This document shows, piece by piece, positions 49,434 to 61,562 of a stretch of 64,000 nucleotides of DNA (the first letter of the stretch is position 1; each line of letters starts with the position of its first letter). The notes under the pieces were generated by a model. That model had not been told where the DNA came from. It was given only the letters and a program-made list of their open reading frames with translations, and did no database searches. Both the position numbers and the translations under genes were made by a program. Origin of the DNA: Canna indica (lineage: Eukaryota > Streptophyta > Magnoliopsida > Zingiberales > Cannaceae); assembly GCA_034359265.1 (NCBI GenBank), contig CP136896.1, positions 4,743,501-4,807,500 of the forward strand, given 5' to 3'.

Positions 49434-51414
49434 TGTTATGACCTGAAAAATTGGAGACCTTGTTGTAAATATTTTTCTTGGAGAGGCATTTTTGCACAAG
49501 TGCATAATCCTATTTAATTAGCCCTAATCTCCTCTCTAATTCTTTTCTCTCGCTCTCTCTCGAATACTGTAGCAGCGGCGAACGTGCGACGGCAGTAGTG
49601 AGGCGGCGGTTGTGAGAAGACTCCGGTGAAGATTGGAGTTTGAAGGAGTTCTCAGGTAGGAGTCTTGTATTCTTCTTTTTCGTTGTAGTTGTTTTCTGTC
49701 AATCTTCTATTTCTCCGTTCATCGACGTCAATCGGAGTGGCGACGGGAGGAGGAAGGTCCGGCTCTGCTAGGGAGGGGCGGCGGTAGCCGTCGGGCAGCA
49801 GCCGCTGCTGCTGCAAGAGGCCACCGCGGCCTCCAAGCCTTGGATCAGCGTCCCGCCGGTGCCGGAGGCCGTGATGGGGGCCGATATGAGTCGGCGGGTG
49901 ATCGCCGACAGTCGAGAGGGTCGGTCGGTGTGGGTTCGAGCGAAGCAAGGAAGGCGGCGCTCGGGTTGGGTGTCGGGTGACGAGTGGGGGAGACGAGTGA
50001 GGAGGGAGAGTTTTATTTAATTTAATAAATAAGATAATTAAGAAGATAGCTGTATCGCATGAAATGATGTTAATTTGTAGAATATTATGATATTTTTAGA
50101 TTTGATCGTAGGATTATCAGATCGAGTCGAGGTGAATACTAAAGTTGTAGGTTTTTGCATTTTGAATGTGATGGTGGTGTCGGATTTCTGATTAGAGGTC
50201 ATCTAGTAGGTCTTTTCTATGTTTCAGTATTATTGGGTAGATGAGAGTTATTAATTCAGTTGATAAATAATTAAATAATATAGAATAGTGGTATTCTATG
50301 TTAGGTGGTGATTTAGAGTATAGATAATTGTATTGGGTGAGAGTTGACTCATGTTGTAGCCGATGAATGTTGAATAGGTAAATTGACGATTTTGCCCCTT
50401 GCCTCTATTTGCTTGATTTGCTTCTGAAATCCGTTGATCTCATGTTGCATTATGTTGTTGAGCGTGTCATGTTGATAATTGCATGAGTCTGATTAACTGT
50501 TATTCATTGATGATTATTGAGCATGATATTATGTTAGGCATTGTGCACACTGTTAGTGTTGTCATAAATTATATTTGATAACATGAATTATTCTGGTTGC
50601 ATCTTCAGTTGATAGTTGTTGTAGCATTTATTATTGTTAGCATTGTAAATCAGTTGTGATGTGTCATGTGGTGAGATCTAGCTATCATGCTGCTTATTGT
50701 TGTATCAGTTATTGTTGCTAGTATCGCAGGTCAGTTGTTGATGACATACTGCATTATAACCGTTGTGGGTGCAAGCCCGAACATTGTTGATTGTTTGCCC
50801 GAGGAGTATGGGCGGTGACACCGGTGATCACAAAATTTTTACATGAGGTGCGGCATCGCGCTGTTAGACGTCGGCGGGCTATCTTTTAGATAGTCGCATC
50901 TCTAGCTTGAGCGGGCTTGAGGTGCCACTCTCGAGGTGCGAGAGTGCGGGAGAAACCCAATTGTCCTCTACGCTCTTGATTGGTGTGAGATGCATTAGTT
51001 GATAGGTGGAAGTGTCTTGTTGTTGGCATATTGCATTTTCTTGCAGAGTCATATATTGTTGCATTTGGCGGTGTTATCGCATAATGATTGTTGTCCTTAT
51101 TGTTGACATATTGATTCTCCTACTCAGCCTTCCGCTGATGTTGTTTGTTATTGCCTCAGATTTGCAGGTATATCGATAGTTGGAGTTGGGTAGCTAGAGT
51201 CCTGGAGGAGGAGACGTCATCCGCTGCTTAGATGTTTTCTTAGTTATTTTTAGATTGATCGATGTTGAACATTTGTGTAGAGAACTCTTTGTTGAAATGA
51301 TGATTTCAATTATTCCTTTTGAGATTTTCTGGTGTATCTCATTGTTAAGTTGTAGGTTGCGCTCCTCCTAGGTGAGGTCCCTTATCTAGGGATAAACTTA
51401 GGCGAGGCGTAATA
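49434..51414 (+). mobile_element. Ty3/gypsy-type LTR (about 2.0 kb)
   Basis: Starts TGTTATGACCTG after the polypurine tract and ends just before a tRNA-Met primer-site sequence TGGTATCAGAG at 51418. It has a GC-rich block at 49570-49990 and the segment GAGGTGCGAGAGTGCGGGAG near 50931. A diverged copy lies at 62800-64000. Internal sequence on both sides but only one LTR means the element is recombined. Confidence 0.75.
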
Positions 51415-51427
51415 ATTTGGTATCAGA

Positions 51428-52308
51428 GTAATACCTCACTTTAGTCCCACATAGGGAGAATATTGGATGTTATGTTGGCTTATAAGGCTTGATGGGTGTG
51501 CTACCATCAACTCCAGCTTAAGCATTATTAATTAGGCCAATATGTTGGCCTATGAAGTTGGTGGGTCAGTTATCTCATCAAGCGGGTTGTAACAAATAGT
51601 ATCAGAGCATGACCTAGTCCTAGGCATGGTGAGAGAGCCTATGTGAGAAAGGGCTGCTCGGGTGATGGGGTGGAGCCGCTACTAGGCTAGGCCTCACATA
51701 CCGCCGACTTGGGTGTGATTCTGGGCTATGTGTTAGACTCGAGTTGAGTCTTGACGAGGACGTCAAGACATAAGTAAGGGAGATTGTAATATCTCGATTT
51801 AGTTCCACATCGGGAGTATGTTGGATGTGGTCTTGGCTTATAAGGCTTGATGGGTGTGCTACCATCAACTTCAGCTTAAGTATTTTAATTAGGCCAATAT
51901 GTCGGCCTATGAAGTTGGTGGGTCAGTTATCCCATCAAGCGGATTGTAACAAATGGTATCAGAGCATGACCTAGTCCTAGGCATGGTGAGGGAGCCTATG
52001 TGAGAAAGGGCTGCCCGGGTGATGGGGTGGAGCCGCTACTAGGCTAGGCCTCACATGCCGCCGACTTGGGTGTGATTCTGGGCTATGTGTTAGACTCGAG
52101 TTAAGGCTTAATTAGGGCGTCAAGACATAAGTGAGGGAGATTGCAATACCTCGATTTAGTCCCACATCGGGAGTATATTGAATGTGGTCTTCTCTTATAA
52201 GGCTTGATGAGTGTGCTACCATCAACTTTAGTTTAAGCATTTTAATTAGACCAATAAGTTGGTCTATGAAGTTGATGAGACAGTTATCCCATCAAGCGGG
52301 TTATAACA
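51428..52308 (+). mobile_element. TRIM-type element 2: three LTRs sharing two internal regions
   Basis: LTRs at about 51428-51594, 51785-51951 and 52142-52308 alternate with internal regions of about 190 bases. Primer sites follow the first (TAGTATCAGAGC, mutated) and second LTR (TGGTATCAGAGC, 51954-51965). LTR-internal-LTR-internal-LTR arises from unequal recombination between elements. Confidence 0.85.
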
Positions 52309-54239
52309 ATTTTAACATGCGCTAACTTATGTTGGTGCCTGATCCTCGCAACTGATGTATGTACCGGCTCTAGTTTCATGATATTTTTACAAGATTTACT
52401 TTTTAAAAAAAATATATAAACGAAATAGAAAAATTAGTCTAAAATTATTTTTAAATTATTTTTAGTTATTATAAATATAATATTTATACTCTCACGTCAA
52501 TTTTTTTTTAAAATGAGCAAGTAAGTTATTTTGAGTATTCTCACATATTATTTTTTTTACTTTATTATTATTATATGTCTTTTAAAAAAAATTATATGCA
52601 TTTTAATTACATTTTCACTAATTTTTTTATTTGTAATATTAAAATTTTATTACCATCAATGTATTTAAGTTTAATTGTAAGGTTAATCTTTCCAAATATT
52701 TAGTTTTATTAATGAATTATTTTATTTTCATATCTTAATGTTTGATTATGATGTATTTATTTTATATGCACAAAAATAAAATTAATATTATTATAATTAT
52801 TTAAAAAATATTTTGATACAATTGCGAAGCGTGATAATTTTTTTTAGTTTATACATGAAAAGTAAATGCTTTCAACTTTACAATTGTAAGAGAGTTTCTT
52901 CAGTTGCACTCGTTTAGTAGGTTATACGAGTAGACACGTGTAGTCTGTGTAGAGCTGGTATGAATCAGCCCTTCAACAATAATATAAAATATATTTATAT
53001 AATTTTATAATTTATTCACACGTAATATTTTACTGATACTAATAATATTTCATTTCCCTTTCTAATAAGATTATAGTTTATTTTAAAATAATAAAAATAT
53101 TAAATATTATAATTTATTATGATTTTATAATCACATAATAAAAATATAAATATTACAGTCAAATTTTTAAAATTGAAATATTTTTTTAATTACTTAAAAA
53201 GTTTTAAATCGAATATGATATTATTATAATATAATAAATTTCAAATTAGTTGAAATTATTTATATATTTTACATTTGTTAAAAACAATATGCAGTATAAT
53301 TATAATTAATTATAATTGACAAATTTGAAAAAAATACAACTCGTAATAGGAAGGCAAGGAATAGGAATAATTAGTTATTGTCATGGAATCTCAATTTTAA
53401 AATTTAAATTTCAAATTTATTATTTTAATCAAATTACTTGGCACGTTAAAAATCGTAAAATTAATCTTAAAAAAAACTTACATATGACATTACAAATTGA
53501 TAAAAATTTCTTTTACTACTGCTAGAATTTAAATGATCTTGACTTCTATCGCTATCCTACACTCACTTTATTAACATTAATTAAATAACTATTTTCTGAA
53601 ATCAAAATATCTATCATGAAAAATCTAAAATCCAAAATATATATAGTTGCTCTCATCCTGAACCTCAAATTCATATTCAGTTTACCCCTTCTTAAGTTTT
53701 TAATACATTAAAATCTTTTGTCTAACTATTAAAATAACTTCTTAATTTTTTAAGAAAAATATTTTATATAATATAAAAGATGTGCTAAGATTTAAAACGG
53801 ACAAAAACAATCATTGTTGGACAGTTTTGCGTGAGAGAGGAGAGGAATAAAATTGGCATTATAATTTATAAACTTTAGATTCCATATCAAGAATTTGAGC
53901 AGCCAGATTCTAGAATTTCAATCAAAGATGCTCCAGATTCTAAAAATTTGTATGTATAATAAACTTAGGTGTAATTGGGTAAAGGTGACAAAATTGTTTA
54001 GAAAATAACAAAATAAATAATTTATTTAAGTATTTAAATTCTATTATAATTATTAATAAATTGTAGTCAGAATTGTTTGAAAATAATATCATATGTGATA
54101 TGATTCTTTTATTTCAAAAGTATTTTATTACCATAACTTTTGATTTGTTATACATTTTAGATTAATATTTTTATTTTTTAAAATATTATATTATATATTT
54201 TATAAAAAATATTTGATAAATAATATGGTCAACAATTTT
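52309..54239. other. Very AT-rich intergenic region
   Basis: No gene. The end of a Tourist-like MITE may be present near 53347 (AGGCAAGGAATAGGAATAA). Confidence 0.4.
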
Positions 54240-54370
54240 TTAAAATCGAATTTTGGACAAGAGAAATCCCTAGATTTGAATAAAGGGTGTGAAAATTTTC
54301 AGATCTGAAAAGTAATATTCTTAATATTAATTTTACCTATCTGTAAAGTCTCTAATACATAAGAGATTTT
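54240..54370. repeat. Inverted partial copy of the B3-gene upstream repeat
   Basis: Read on the minus strand, this matches the segment from TTAGAGACTTTACAGA through the AATTCGATTTTGG part of the tandem units at 54768-57860, with moderate divergence. Confidence 0.65.
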
Positions 54371-55220
54371 CGTCTAATTTTTTACAAAATTATAATTTTT
54401 GATAAATAATTATAATTTATAAAATATGTTTATGATTAAAAATATTAGAGTGTAATCCAATATTTTCGATCAAACTCTTAATGCATTAGAGACTTTTGTA
54501 GAAATTCTACGTATACAACTAAATTTAAAATAGAACCAATCTAATATTTTAGTTCAATTTTTTTAAATAACCAACTACCTGTTTTATATTATTAAAAAAC
54601 TATTAAATTAAAATTATTTTTTATCGGAGTTATGAAATTATTTTAGACTTTAGACAAATATCTTTAACACATTAGATAATTTTATTGAAAGTGTATAAAA
54701 GTAAATTTAAATTTAAAATAAAAAATATTTTTATCTAAAAATTAAAATTAAAAATATTAAAAAAAAATCGATGAAAATTTCTAACGTGTCAGAGACTTTA
54801 CAGAGGGGTAAAATGGTATTACAAATATTACGTTTAGAATTTGGAAAATTTCACGTGCTTTATTCGAATTTAAAAATTTCCCTAGATGAAAATTCGATTT
54901 TGGAAATTCCTGATATGAGATTTGACCAGTGAATTAGTGATTGAAATGCTCTGCTCGATCGACGTGCGAGGATGTCATAAATAGCAGCAATAGGGCAGTA
55001 AATAAATATACAAAATTCAAGTACCAATATGTAAACAAACCCTGACTTCGACTCGGTGTTTCAAAAAAAAAAAATTATAATTATATTTTCTAAAAAGAAT
55101 TGATGAAAAGTTCTAATGGCTTAGAGACTTTACAGAGGGGTAAAATGGTGTTAAGAATATTACATTTCGAATCTGAAAAATTTCAGGCTCTTTATCTGAA
55201 TTTAAGAATTTCCCTAGTTG

Positions 55221-56610
55221 GAGAAATCACTTTGAAGAATGCTTATTGTTTCTTAAAAAGCAAAGAAGATGTGGAAGAAGGACCAGATATTAATTGGAAG
55301 CAAATATGGAGCCTAGGTGTTGCTGAAAGAGTGAAGGTGTTCTCGTGGAAAATGTGTTGGGAGAGGTTACCGACAGGAAGCTGGGTATCTCATGTAATGA
55401 GTAAAGAAATGGAGAAGTGTTGTATCTGTGATAAAGGAGAGGACGATATTAAACACATCTTTAGTTAATGCAGGTTAGCAGAGAGGTACTGGGATTATCT
55501 GAAAAATAATGCAGGGGTTGATCTCAGTTTCAGACAGCAATGGTCAAAGGGTAGATGGATGACAGATTTGGAAAGGCTTGGTAAGGAGAAATCTGATGAA
55601 TGAAAGCTATAATTGCTTACTCATTGTGGTGGCTATGGAAGAATAGGAATAAGATAAAATTTGAAGGGAGAGGATGGGGGATTTGCAGCATTTATAATAA
55701 AGTCTTAGCAGATGTTGCAGAATTCTCTAAGAAGAAAAAGCAGCATGGGAATGAAGCAGACAAATGCGCAACTAAGCGATGATGAATTAGATATCAAGGA
55801 TGAAGTGTTTGTATTGAACTGTGATGCATCATGGAATGAAAATATGAATGCAGGCTGTGGATTCATTATATTGAAGAATGGAATTGGTTGCTTTAGAGGA
55901 GGAATAAGTGTAAAAGCAGGAAATGTCATGCAAGAAGGAAAGGTGTAGAGAAGTTGACAGTGAAGTCTGATTGCAAGAGGGTAGTAGATGTGTTGAAATG
56001 TATTTTTGAAGCTCCATGGGACATTATAAACTTAATCAGAAGAATTAAGAGACTGACAAGTGAATTTGTAGTGGTTAAGTGGAAACATGTGAAGAGAGGA
56101 AACAATGTGGAAGCTCATATAATTGCCAAAGAGATTCAGGAAGAAACCTTTATGGGGATTGTTAATGAGGGGGAATATCAAGTTGGAGATATTGAGGAGG
56201 TACAGGACAGTGAAATGAAGGTGGGTGATGAAAGAGGTTCAGCAGAGGAGGATTATACCTGTGGTCTGTCAAGTATCAGAGATAGTCTTTCAGAAGAAGA
56301 TCATAGTAATTTGAGGATATCAGGAATTGTGGAAGAACAGCAAAAGAATAAGCCTTTGGAGGAAGAGTATTTTAATTCTATTGTTGTTTCAAATATTATT
56401 AGTAGTTGGTAGATAGAAATGATGTTAATGAACATGTAAGTGGAGGAAATTTGGACATTATAAATAAATCTATTGATGCTCAAGGGGGAAAATATCCCCG
56501 TTTGGTTGAAGACTAGGAATACACGACCACTGATCATCTGTATCATCTTCCCTTCAAGTAAACAGAGAGTGACCTTTACTTGAGTTTTTGTTAAAAAAAA
56601 AAAAAAAAAA
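55221..56610 (+). mobile_element. 5'-truncated LINE retrotransposon with poly(A) tail
   Basis: Encodes only the 3' end of a LINE ORF2: a zinc-binding RT domain (KQIWSLGVAERVKVFSWKM; CCICDKGEDDIKHIF at 55420-55466), a WLWKNRNKIKF block (near 55630), then an RNase H fold (VLNCDASWNENMNAGCGF near 55810, VKSDCKRVVDVL near 55960, GNNVEAHIIAKE near 56100). Frameshifts and stops separate the parts, and the central part of RNase H with its catalytic Glu is lost near 55945. It ends in about 19 A at 56592-56612. Target duplication: AATTTCCCTAGTTG (55207-55220) and AATTCCCTAGTTG (56611-56623). Confidence 0.85.
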
Positions 56611-56766
56611 AATTCCCTAGTTGAAAATTCGATTATGAGAATTCCTGATATGAGATTTGACTAGTGAATTAGCGATTGAAATGCTCGATTGGATCGACGT
56701 GCGAGGATGTCATAAATAGGAACAATAGGGCAGTAAATAAATATACAAAATTCAAGTACCAGTACG

Positions 56767-57470
56767 TAGGGTTGTTCATGGGTCAAACTCGACCCAATGA
56801 ACTCGAGAAACCAACCCGACCCGAACCAATCGGGCCGGGTCGAGTCGGGTAATCGGGTCGGGTCGGGTTCAAATATTTGAAACCCGATTATAATTGGGTC
56901 GAATCCGGGTTTCAATATTTAAAACCCGATGACCACCCGACCTGATTACTCAAATTTTTTATATATTTTTATATATTTTTAAAATATTTATATTAAAAAA
57001 GTATTTATTTTTAATTAGTTTTAATTATTTTAATTTTTTTAAAAAAATATTATTAAAAACTTATTTTTTTCCTAAACGAGTAAACCCGACTACTCGACCC
57101 AACCCGACCCGACCTAGGTCGTGTTGGGTCGGGTCGGTTTTGAGCGGTGAAAAATTTTCACTCATTTTTTATATATTTTAAAACTCGATGACCACCCGAC
57201 CTGATTACTCAAATTTTTTTTATATTTTTTAAAATATTTATATTAAAAAAGTATTTATTTTTAATTAGTTTTAATTTTTTTTAAAAAAAAAATATTATTA
57301 AAAACTCATTTTTTTTCCTAAACGGGTAAATCCGACTACTCGACCTGACCTAGGTCGGGTTGGGTCGGGTCGGGTTTGAGAGGTGAAAAATTTTCAACCC
57401 GACCTGATTATACTTAGTCGGATCAGATCTATTTTTTCTTTAAACCCGACTCGACCCGTGAACACCCCTA
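56767..57470. mobile_element. hAT-like MITE with GGGTCGGGT subterminal repeats
   Basis: Ends TAGGGTTGTTCATGGGTC and the complement of TAGGGGTGTTCACGGGTC; flanks CCAGTACG and CCAATATG (six of eight match). The empty site CCAATATG is single in the two other tandem copies, which proves the insertion. Confidence 0.85.
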
Positions 57471-57917
57471 CCAATATGTAAGAAAATCTTACATTCGGCT
57501 TGGTGTTTCAAAAAAATATAACTATAATTATATATACTAAAAAAATTGATGAAAATTTTTAATACGTTAGAGATTTTACTGAGGGATAAAATTATATTAA
57601 GAATATTATGTTTCGAATCAAGAAAACATTTTGGAAATTATTACGCTTTATCCTAACTTAAGAATTTCCCTAGTTGAAAATTCCATTTTGGAAATTACTG
57701 ATATGAGATTTGATCAGTGAATTAGTGATTGAAATGCTTGGCTCGATCGGCGTTCGATGATGTCATAAATAGAAGCAATGGAGCAGTAAATAAATATACA
57801 AAATTCAAGTACCAATATTTAAAAAACCTTTTCTTCGGCTCGGCGTTTCAAATTCAAACCCTGCCTCGTTTTGTTTGCCAGCTCGCCGCCATTCCCAACG
57901 GATCATTTCCTTCCACA

Positions 57918-57951
57918 CCTCTCTCTCTCTCTCTCTCTCTCGCTCGCTCGT
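57918..57951. repeat. (CT)n microsatellite in the B3 gene leader
   Basis: CT repeat grading into CTCG units, about 80 bases before the start codon. Confidence 0.9.
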
Positions 57952-58033
57952 TCTCTCTCTGTGTTCGATTACTGCAGTGGTTTTTCTCTTCTTCCTCTTC
58001 TCTCTTGATTCGGCCATCGTGTAGGGAAAGGGG

Positions 58034-61000
58034 ATGGGGAAGAAGATGAAAGCGGAAGAGGCCATCTCCTACGAGGAGCAGCGCAAGATGAGGCTGGAGG
58101 AGAACAAGAGGAAGCTGGAGCAGCTCAACCTCCCCAACCTCTCCCTCGCCCTTCGCGACGCCACCACCACGCCGAAGACATCTCCGGTCCTCCGATTCCT
58201 ACCCATCCTCACCACTTCCCATCTCAATCTCCATTTCCATTCAAAACCCTCTTTTTTATGTTCCTGTTTTCCTCTGCTTATTGACTACGATTCTCTTTTC
58301 AATCAGGCGAAGAAGATCAAAAGAAAGATCTCGCTAGATCCACAGCTCACAAATTTACGGCGCTCTCTCCGTGTTGCAAAGCTGCCGGATCAGCCTAATT
58401 ACCGAGAAGTAAGCTTCTTCAGCTCTGAGCATCGGCTGTTTACCTTCATCTCTTGTGCAATTGCTCTCTATTCCTAAAATAAGAGGAAAGAAGCTTTTTG
58501 TTTTATTATTATTTTAAGGGCCTCCTTTGAGAATCGAACATGTTGGTTCTCTTCTCATGCTTGTCAATCTTCCATTTTCTTCTTGAGAATTGGGCTTTCA
58601 TATGCAAATTTTTCAATGAATAGTTCGAAAAAGTTTTTTTTTTGCCAGAGATAGTTCGAAAAAGTTGACAACTGGTGTATAAGTAGTTTTAAACCACTAT
58701 TTTATGCAAATTTGTAGTGGAATTACTCAAAAGCAGAAATTTTTGGGTCAGCAAGAATATATTTTCAACAATTTTCACAATGAAGACTAGTCTAATAAAA
58801 TCCCCGAAATGTCCTTAAGAGCCCAAATCCTTGTTTAAATTGAGAATATTTGACAAAAAAAATTATGTATTTAAAGTGAGTGTTGTTATATAAATGTTAT
58901 TAGCTGCTATTTTCACATATTTATATATAAATGTTCTTTTAGCTGTTATGAGTGTTGAGTATTAGTTAAAATAAAAACATATTTACCGAAACATACATGC
59001 AAGATATATTGATCAAATAAACTTATTAAGACAATGAATAAGAAGAGGGAGGGAAGGAAGGTAGCTGTGTCACTATGATGTAGAGAGAGGATTGGTGTTG
59101 AGGGTTTTTTGGTTGTGATTTTTGTGTCTATATTGGGCTTTGCGGACGACCAAGAGACCTACACTTAGACAACTTGCAACTTGTATTTGTTGAACTCGTG
59201 ATGACTAGGACGCAAATTTGCCTACTTGACTAGAATAAGACATTGTATCTGTCCACTTTATTTATGAATCATGAATTCATCATAAAATAATGTTTATTCT
59301 CCAACATATTTGCCATGTATAGACCTGGCAATTTAGATAAAATACTATGGTGAAAATTTTGACGTATTTTCATGCTTGTTTGCTTTTCCTGTTGCTACAC
59401 ATTACAGAGTTATATACACCCAGTTTTCAATTCTCTAGCTTGAAGAAACAATTTTGCTGAGGGTTGTACGATTATAAACAATTTTATTGTTGTATGGTAT
59501 TTCAATCAAATTGAGAAGTTTTAATTTCAATCGAATCCATGATGGATGTTTCTAAATCATGCATTTCGAGGAATTCCCTAATTATACTTTTTGAGATAAT
59601 AAAACTGTTTACATTTAAGAAAAGTAGGAAAATGCTATTTAATAGAAAGAATCCTTTATTTGTGTTTGATGTTGACAACTAATTCTGTGCTTGAATAGGT
59701 AGCTCAAGACTTTGTGTTGGAAAGACGAAGGAGGTTGGTGATTTTATCCTTTTTTGCGTAAGAATCAGAAAATGCTTTTCTCATAGTTTATCTTTTAATT
59801 AGGGTTGGAGGACCTTTTAGGCGTAGAGATCTGGACAACCGAGTATATGCATCAGATGAAGCCAGGGAGTATGCTCAAACAAAGGCCGAGGATCTTGAAG
59901 CTGGACTTGATGAGAAGTTTCCTTCTTTTGTAAAGCCTATGTTGCAATCTCACACCACCGGAGGGTTTTGGCTAGTAAGATGCTCTTACTTGATCCTACT
60001 CTTTTTAGTCTGTTCTTTTAATGCATGATCATGAGGAAATATTTCTTTGCAGGGTCTTCCAAATCAATTTTGCAATAAGTACCTACCGAAACGTGATGCA
60101 ACAATTACTTTGATAGATGAAAACGGGGATGAATCTGATACCACGTACCTTGCCCACAAGAAGGGATTAAGTGCGGGATGGAGAGGTTTTTCTATAAATC
60201 ATGAATTAGTTGATGGTGATGCTTTAGTTTTCCAATTGATTGAGCCAACAACTTTCAAGGTGAAATTTCAATTAACTTATAATCTTATATTGATGGAACA
60301 CTGATGTTTCATCCATACCAATATCAAATTAGATGTTCCTTCCTCTTTCATGCATTTGATTGTGGTTAAGCTCTATATCTTTTCATATTGCTTATTAGCA
60401 TAAATTGCCTCGTATGGCTATAAATTGTTCTCTACTCTTCAGGTCTATATAATCAGGGCGAGTGAATATGATAGCAGTTGACCTTGTCGGTGGTTCTCCC
60501 TGAAAGCATTTTGGCGTTCCCTTGCTGAAGGGAGGTGAAGTAGGTAGGCATCTTATTTTTGTAGCGTTGAGATGGTTCAATTATCTACCAATTTAAACTA
60601 GTCCCTTAACTTGATAAAGGCTAGTTTAGGCTTTAGAGTATTGAAAATTATGGCGTTATGATATGTTAAGTTGATTCCGCTCATATCTTTGTGCCCAAAT
60701 TTAGAACTATGTTACCTCTTATGGGTGAGTGGGTTTGGGTACTTTGTATTGTTCATGATACCCCGGATTCTACCATGTATAGGATCGGTTTCTAGGTTTT
60801 GGAACCGGACCCTACCATGTTGGAACCTGGAACCGAACCCTACCCGGAACTACAGGTTCCGGTTTCGGATATCCTGTTGGAACTTGTTCATTTACAGATT
60901 TTAGGGTACAAGTTTCAAGTACCCTGTTGGAACATATACTCTAGAACCTATAAATGAACATGTTCCAACAGGGTACCCTATTGGAACCTGTTTCTTGGAG

Positions 61001-61562
61001 CATGTAAATGAACAGATTTCAGGGTACAAGTTCAGGTTCCGGTTTCGAGTACCCGATGTGTTGGACCCGGAATCGGAACCGGTTTTAACCGGTTTCTTAA
61101 TTTTTGTCCAGGTCCCTATCCGAATCCACCCAGAATCTATCCGATCGGGTAGGTTCCAACCGGTTCCGAATCTACCTGGTACCCATGCACACCCCTATTA
61201 CCTCTAGTAAACTTTAATTTAACTTTTATGCATAATGCATTTTCTTGCTCGGATAAACTTTTAAAGCAATCTCCTTCAAATTTTTTTGCATCACTAGAAC
61301 ATGTACTCTGGAGTTAGAACTGGCTTTTATGGTATTTTATTCACTCTAATCTTTTCTAATCATTTGGGAATTGTTTCTTGCTGCATGAATGACAGTTTCG
61401 GCAAGTGAATTCACCAAAAGAAATTAACCTATAAATGATTTTGGTTCTGCAGGTAATAGGCGTAGCAAAACGGTTCTAGAGTCGAACAACTCTGATGCTC
61501 TTGATCTATTTCACAGAATCAGATTTGAGGCTGAAGGAGGTTCACACAACATTTTGGCCTAA
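58034..61562 (+). CDS. B3-domain transcription factor
   Basis: Seven exons join in phase: 58034-58186, 58307-58408, 59699-59733, 59803-59974, 60053-60259, 60443-60461 and 61453-61562 (265 residues). The N terminus has the family start (SYEEQRKMRLEENKRKLEQL), a basic stretch with KKIKRKIS and RRSLRVAK, then the B3 DNA-binding domain (about residues 140-230; FVKPMLQSHTTGGFWLGLP, FCNKYLPKRDATITL, GLSAGWRGFSINHELVDGDA, LVFQLIEPTTFKVYII). It belongs to the plant group that includes rice Os05g0481400-like and Arabidopsis At5g42700-like B3 proteins, nuclear regulators of poorly known targets. The start is chosen at the first ATG after the CT-rich leader (GGGGATGGG). If the last intron is not removed, translation stops at 60479-60481 with a slightly different tail. 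Confidence 0.88.
60720..61197. mobile_element. Intact hAT MITE (GGGGTGAGC family) in B3 intron 6
   Basis: 478 bp, ends TATGGGTGAGTGGG and the complement of TAGGGGTGTGCATGGG, perfect 8-base target duplication TTACCTCT (60712-60719 and 61198-61205). The interior carries several copies of GGTTCC, CAACAGGGTACC and CATTTACAG-type blocks in both orientations. Confidence 0.93.

Larger units (their letters stand above)
54768..57860 (+). repeat. Three tandem copies (about 330 bp) of the segment upstream of the B3 gene
   Basis: Copies: 54768-55098; 55099-57544, interrupted by a LINE and a hAT element; and 57545-57860. Each runs from ATTGATGAAAA through GAGACTTTACAGAGGG, TTCCCTAGTTG, GATTGAAATGCTC, GATGTCATAAATAG, CAAGTACCAATATGTAA to TCGGCGTTTCAAA. 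The third abuts the B3 gene leader. Without insertions copy 2 is about 339 bases, the same as copy 1. Confidence 0.9.

Noticed and set aside
48783..52308. Cassandra-type TRIM (LTRs carrying 5S rRNA)
   Set aside because: The LTRs lack the 5S promoter boxes and are too short; an ordinary TRIM fits better.
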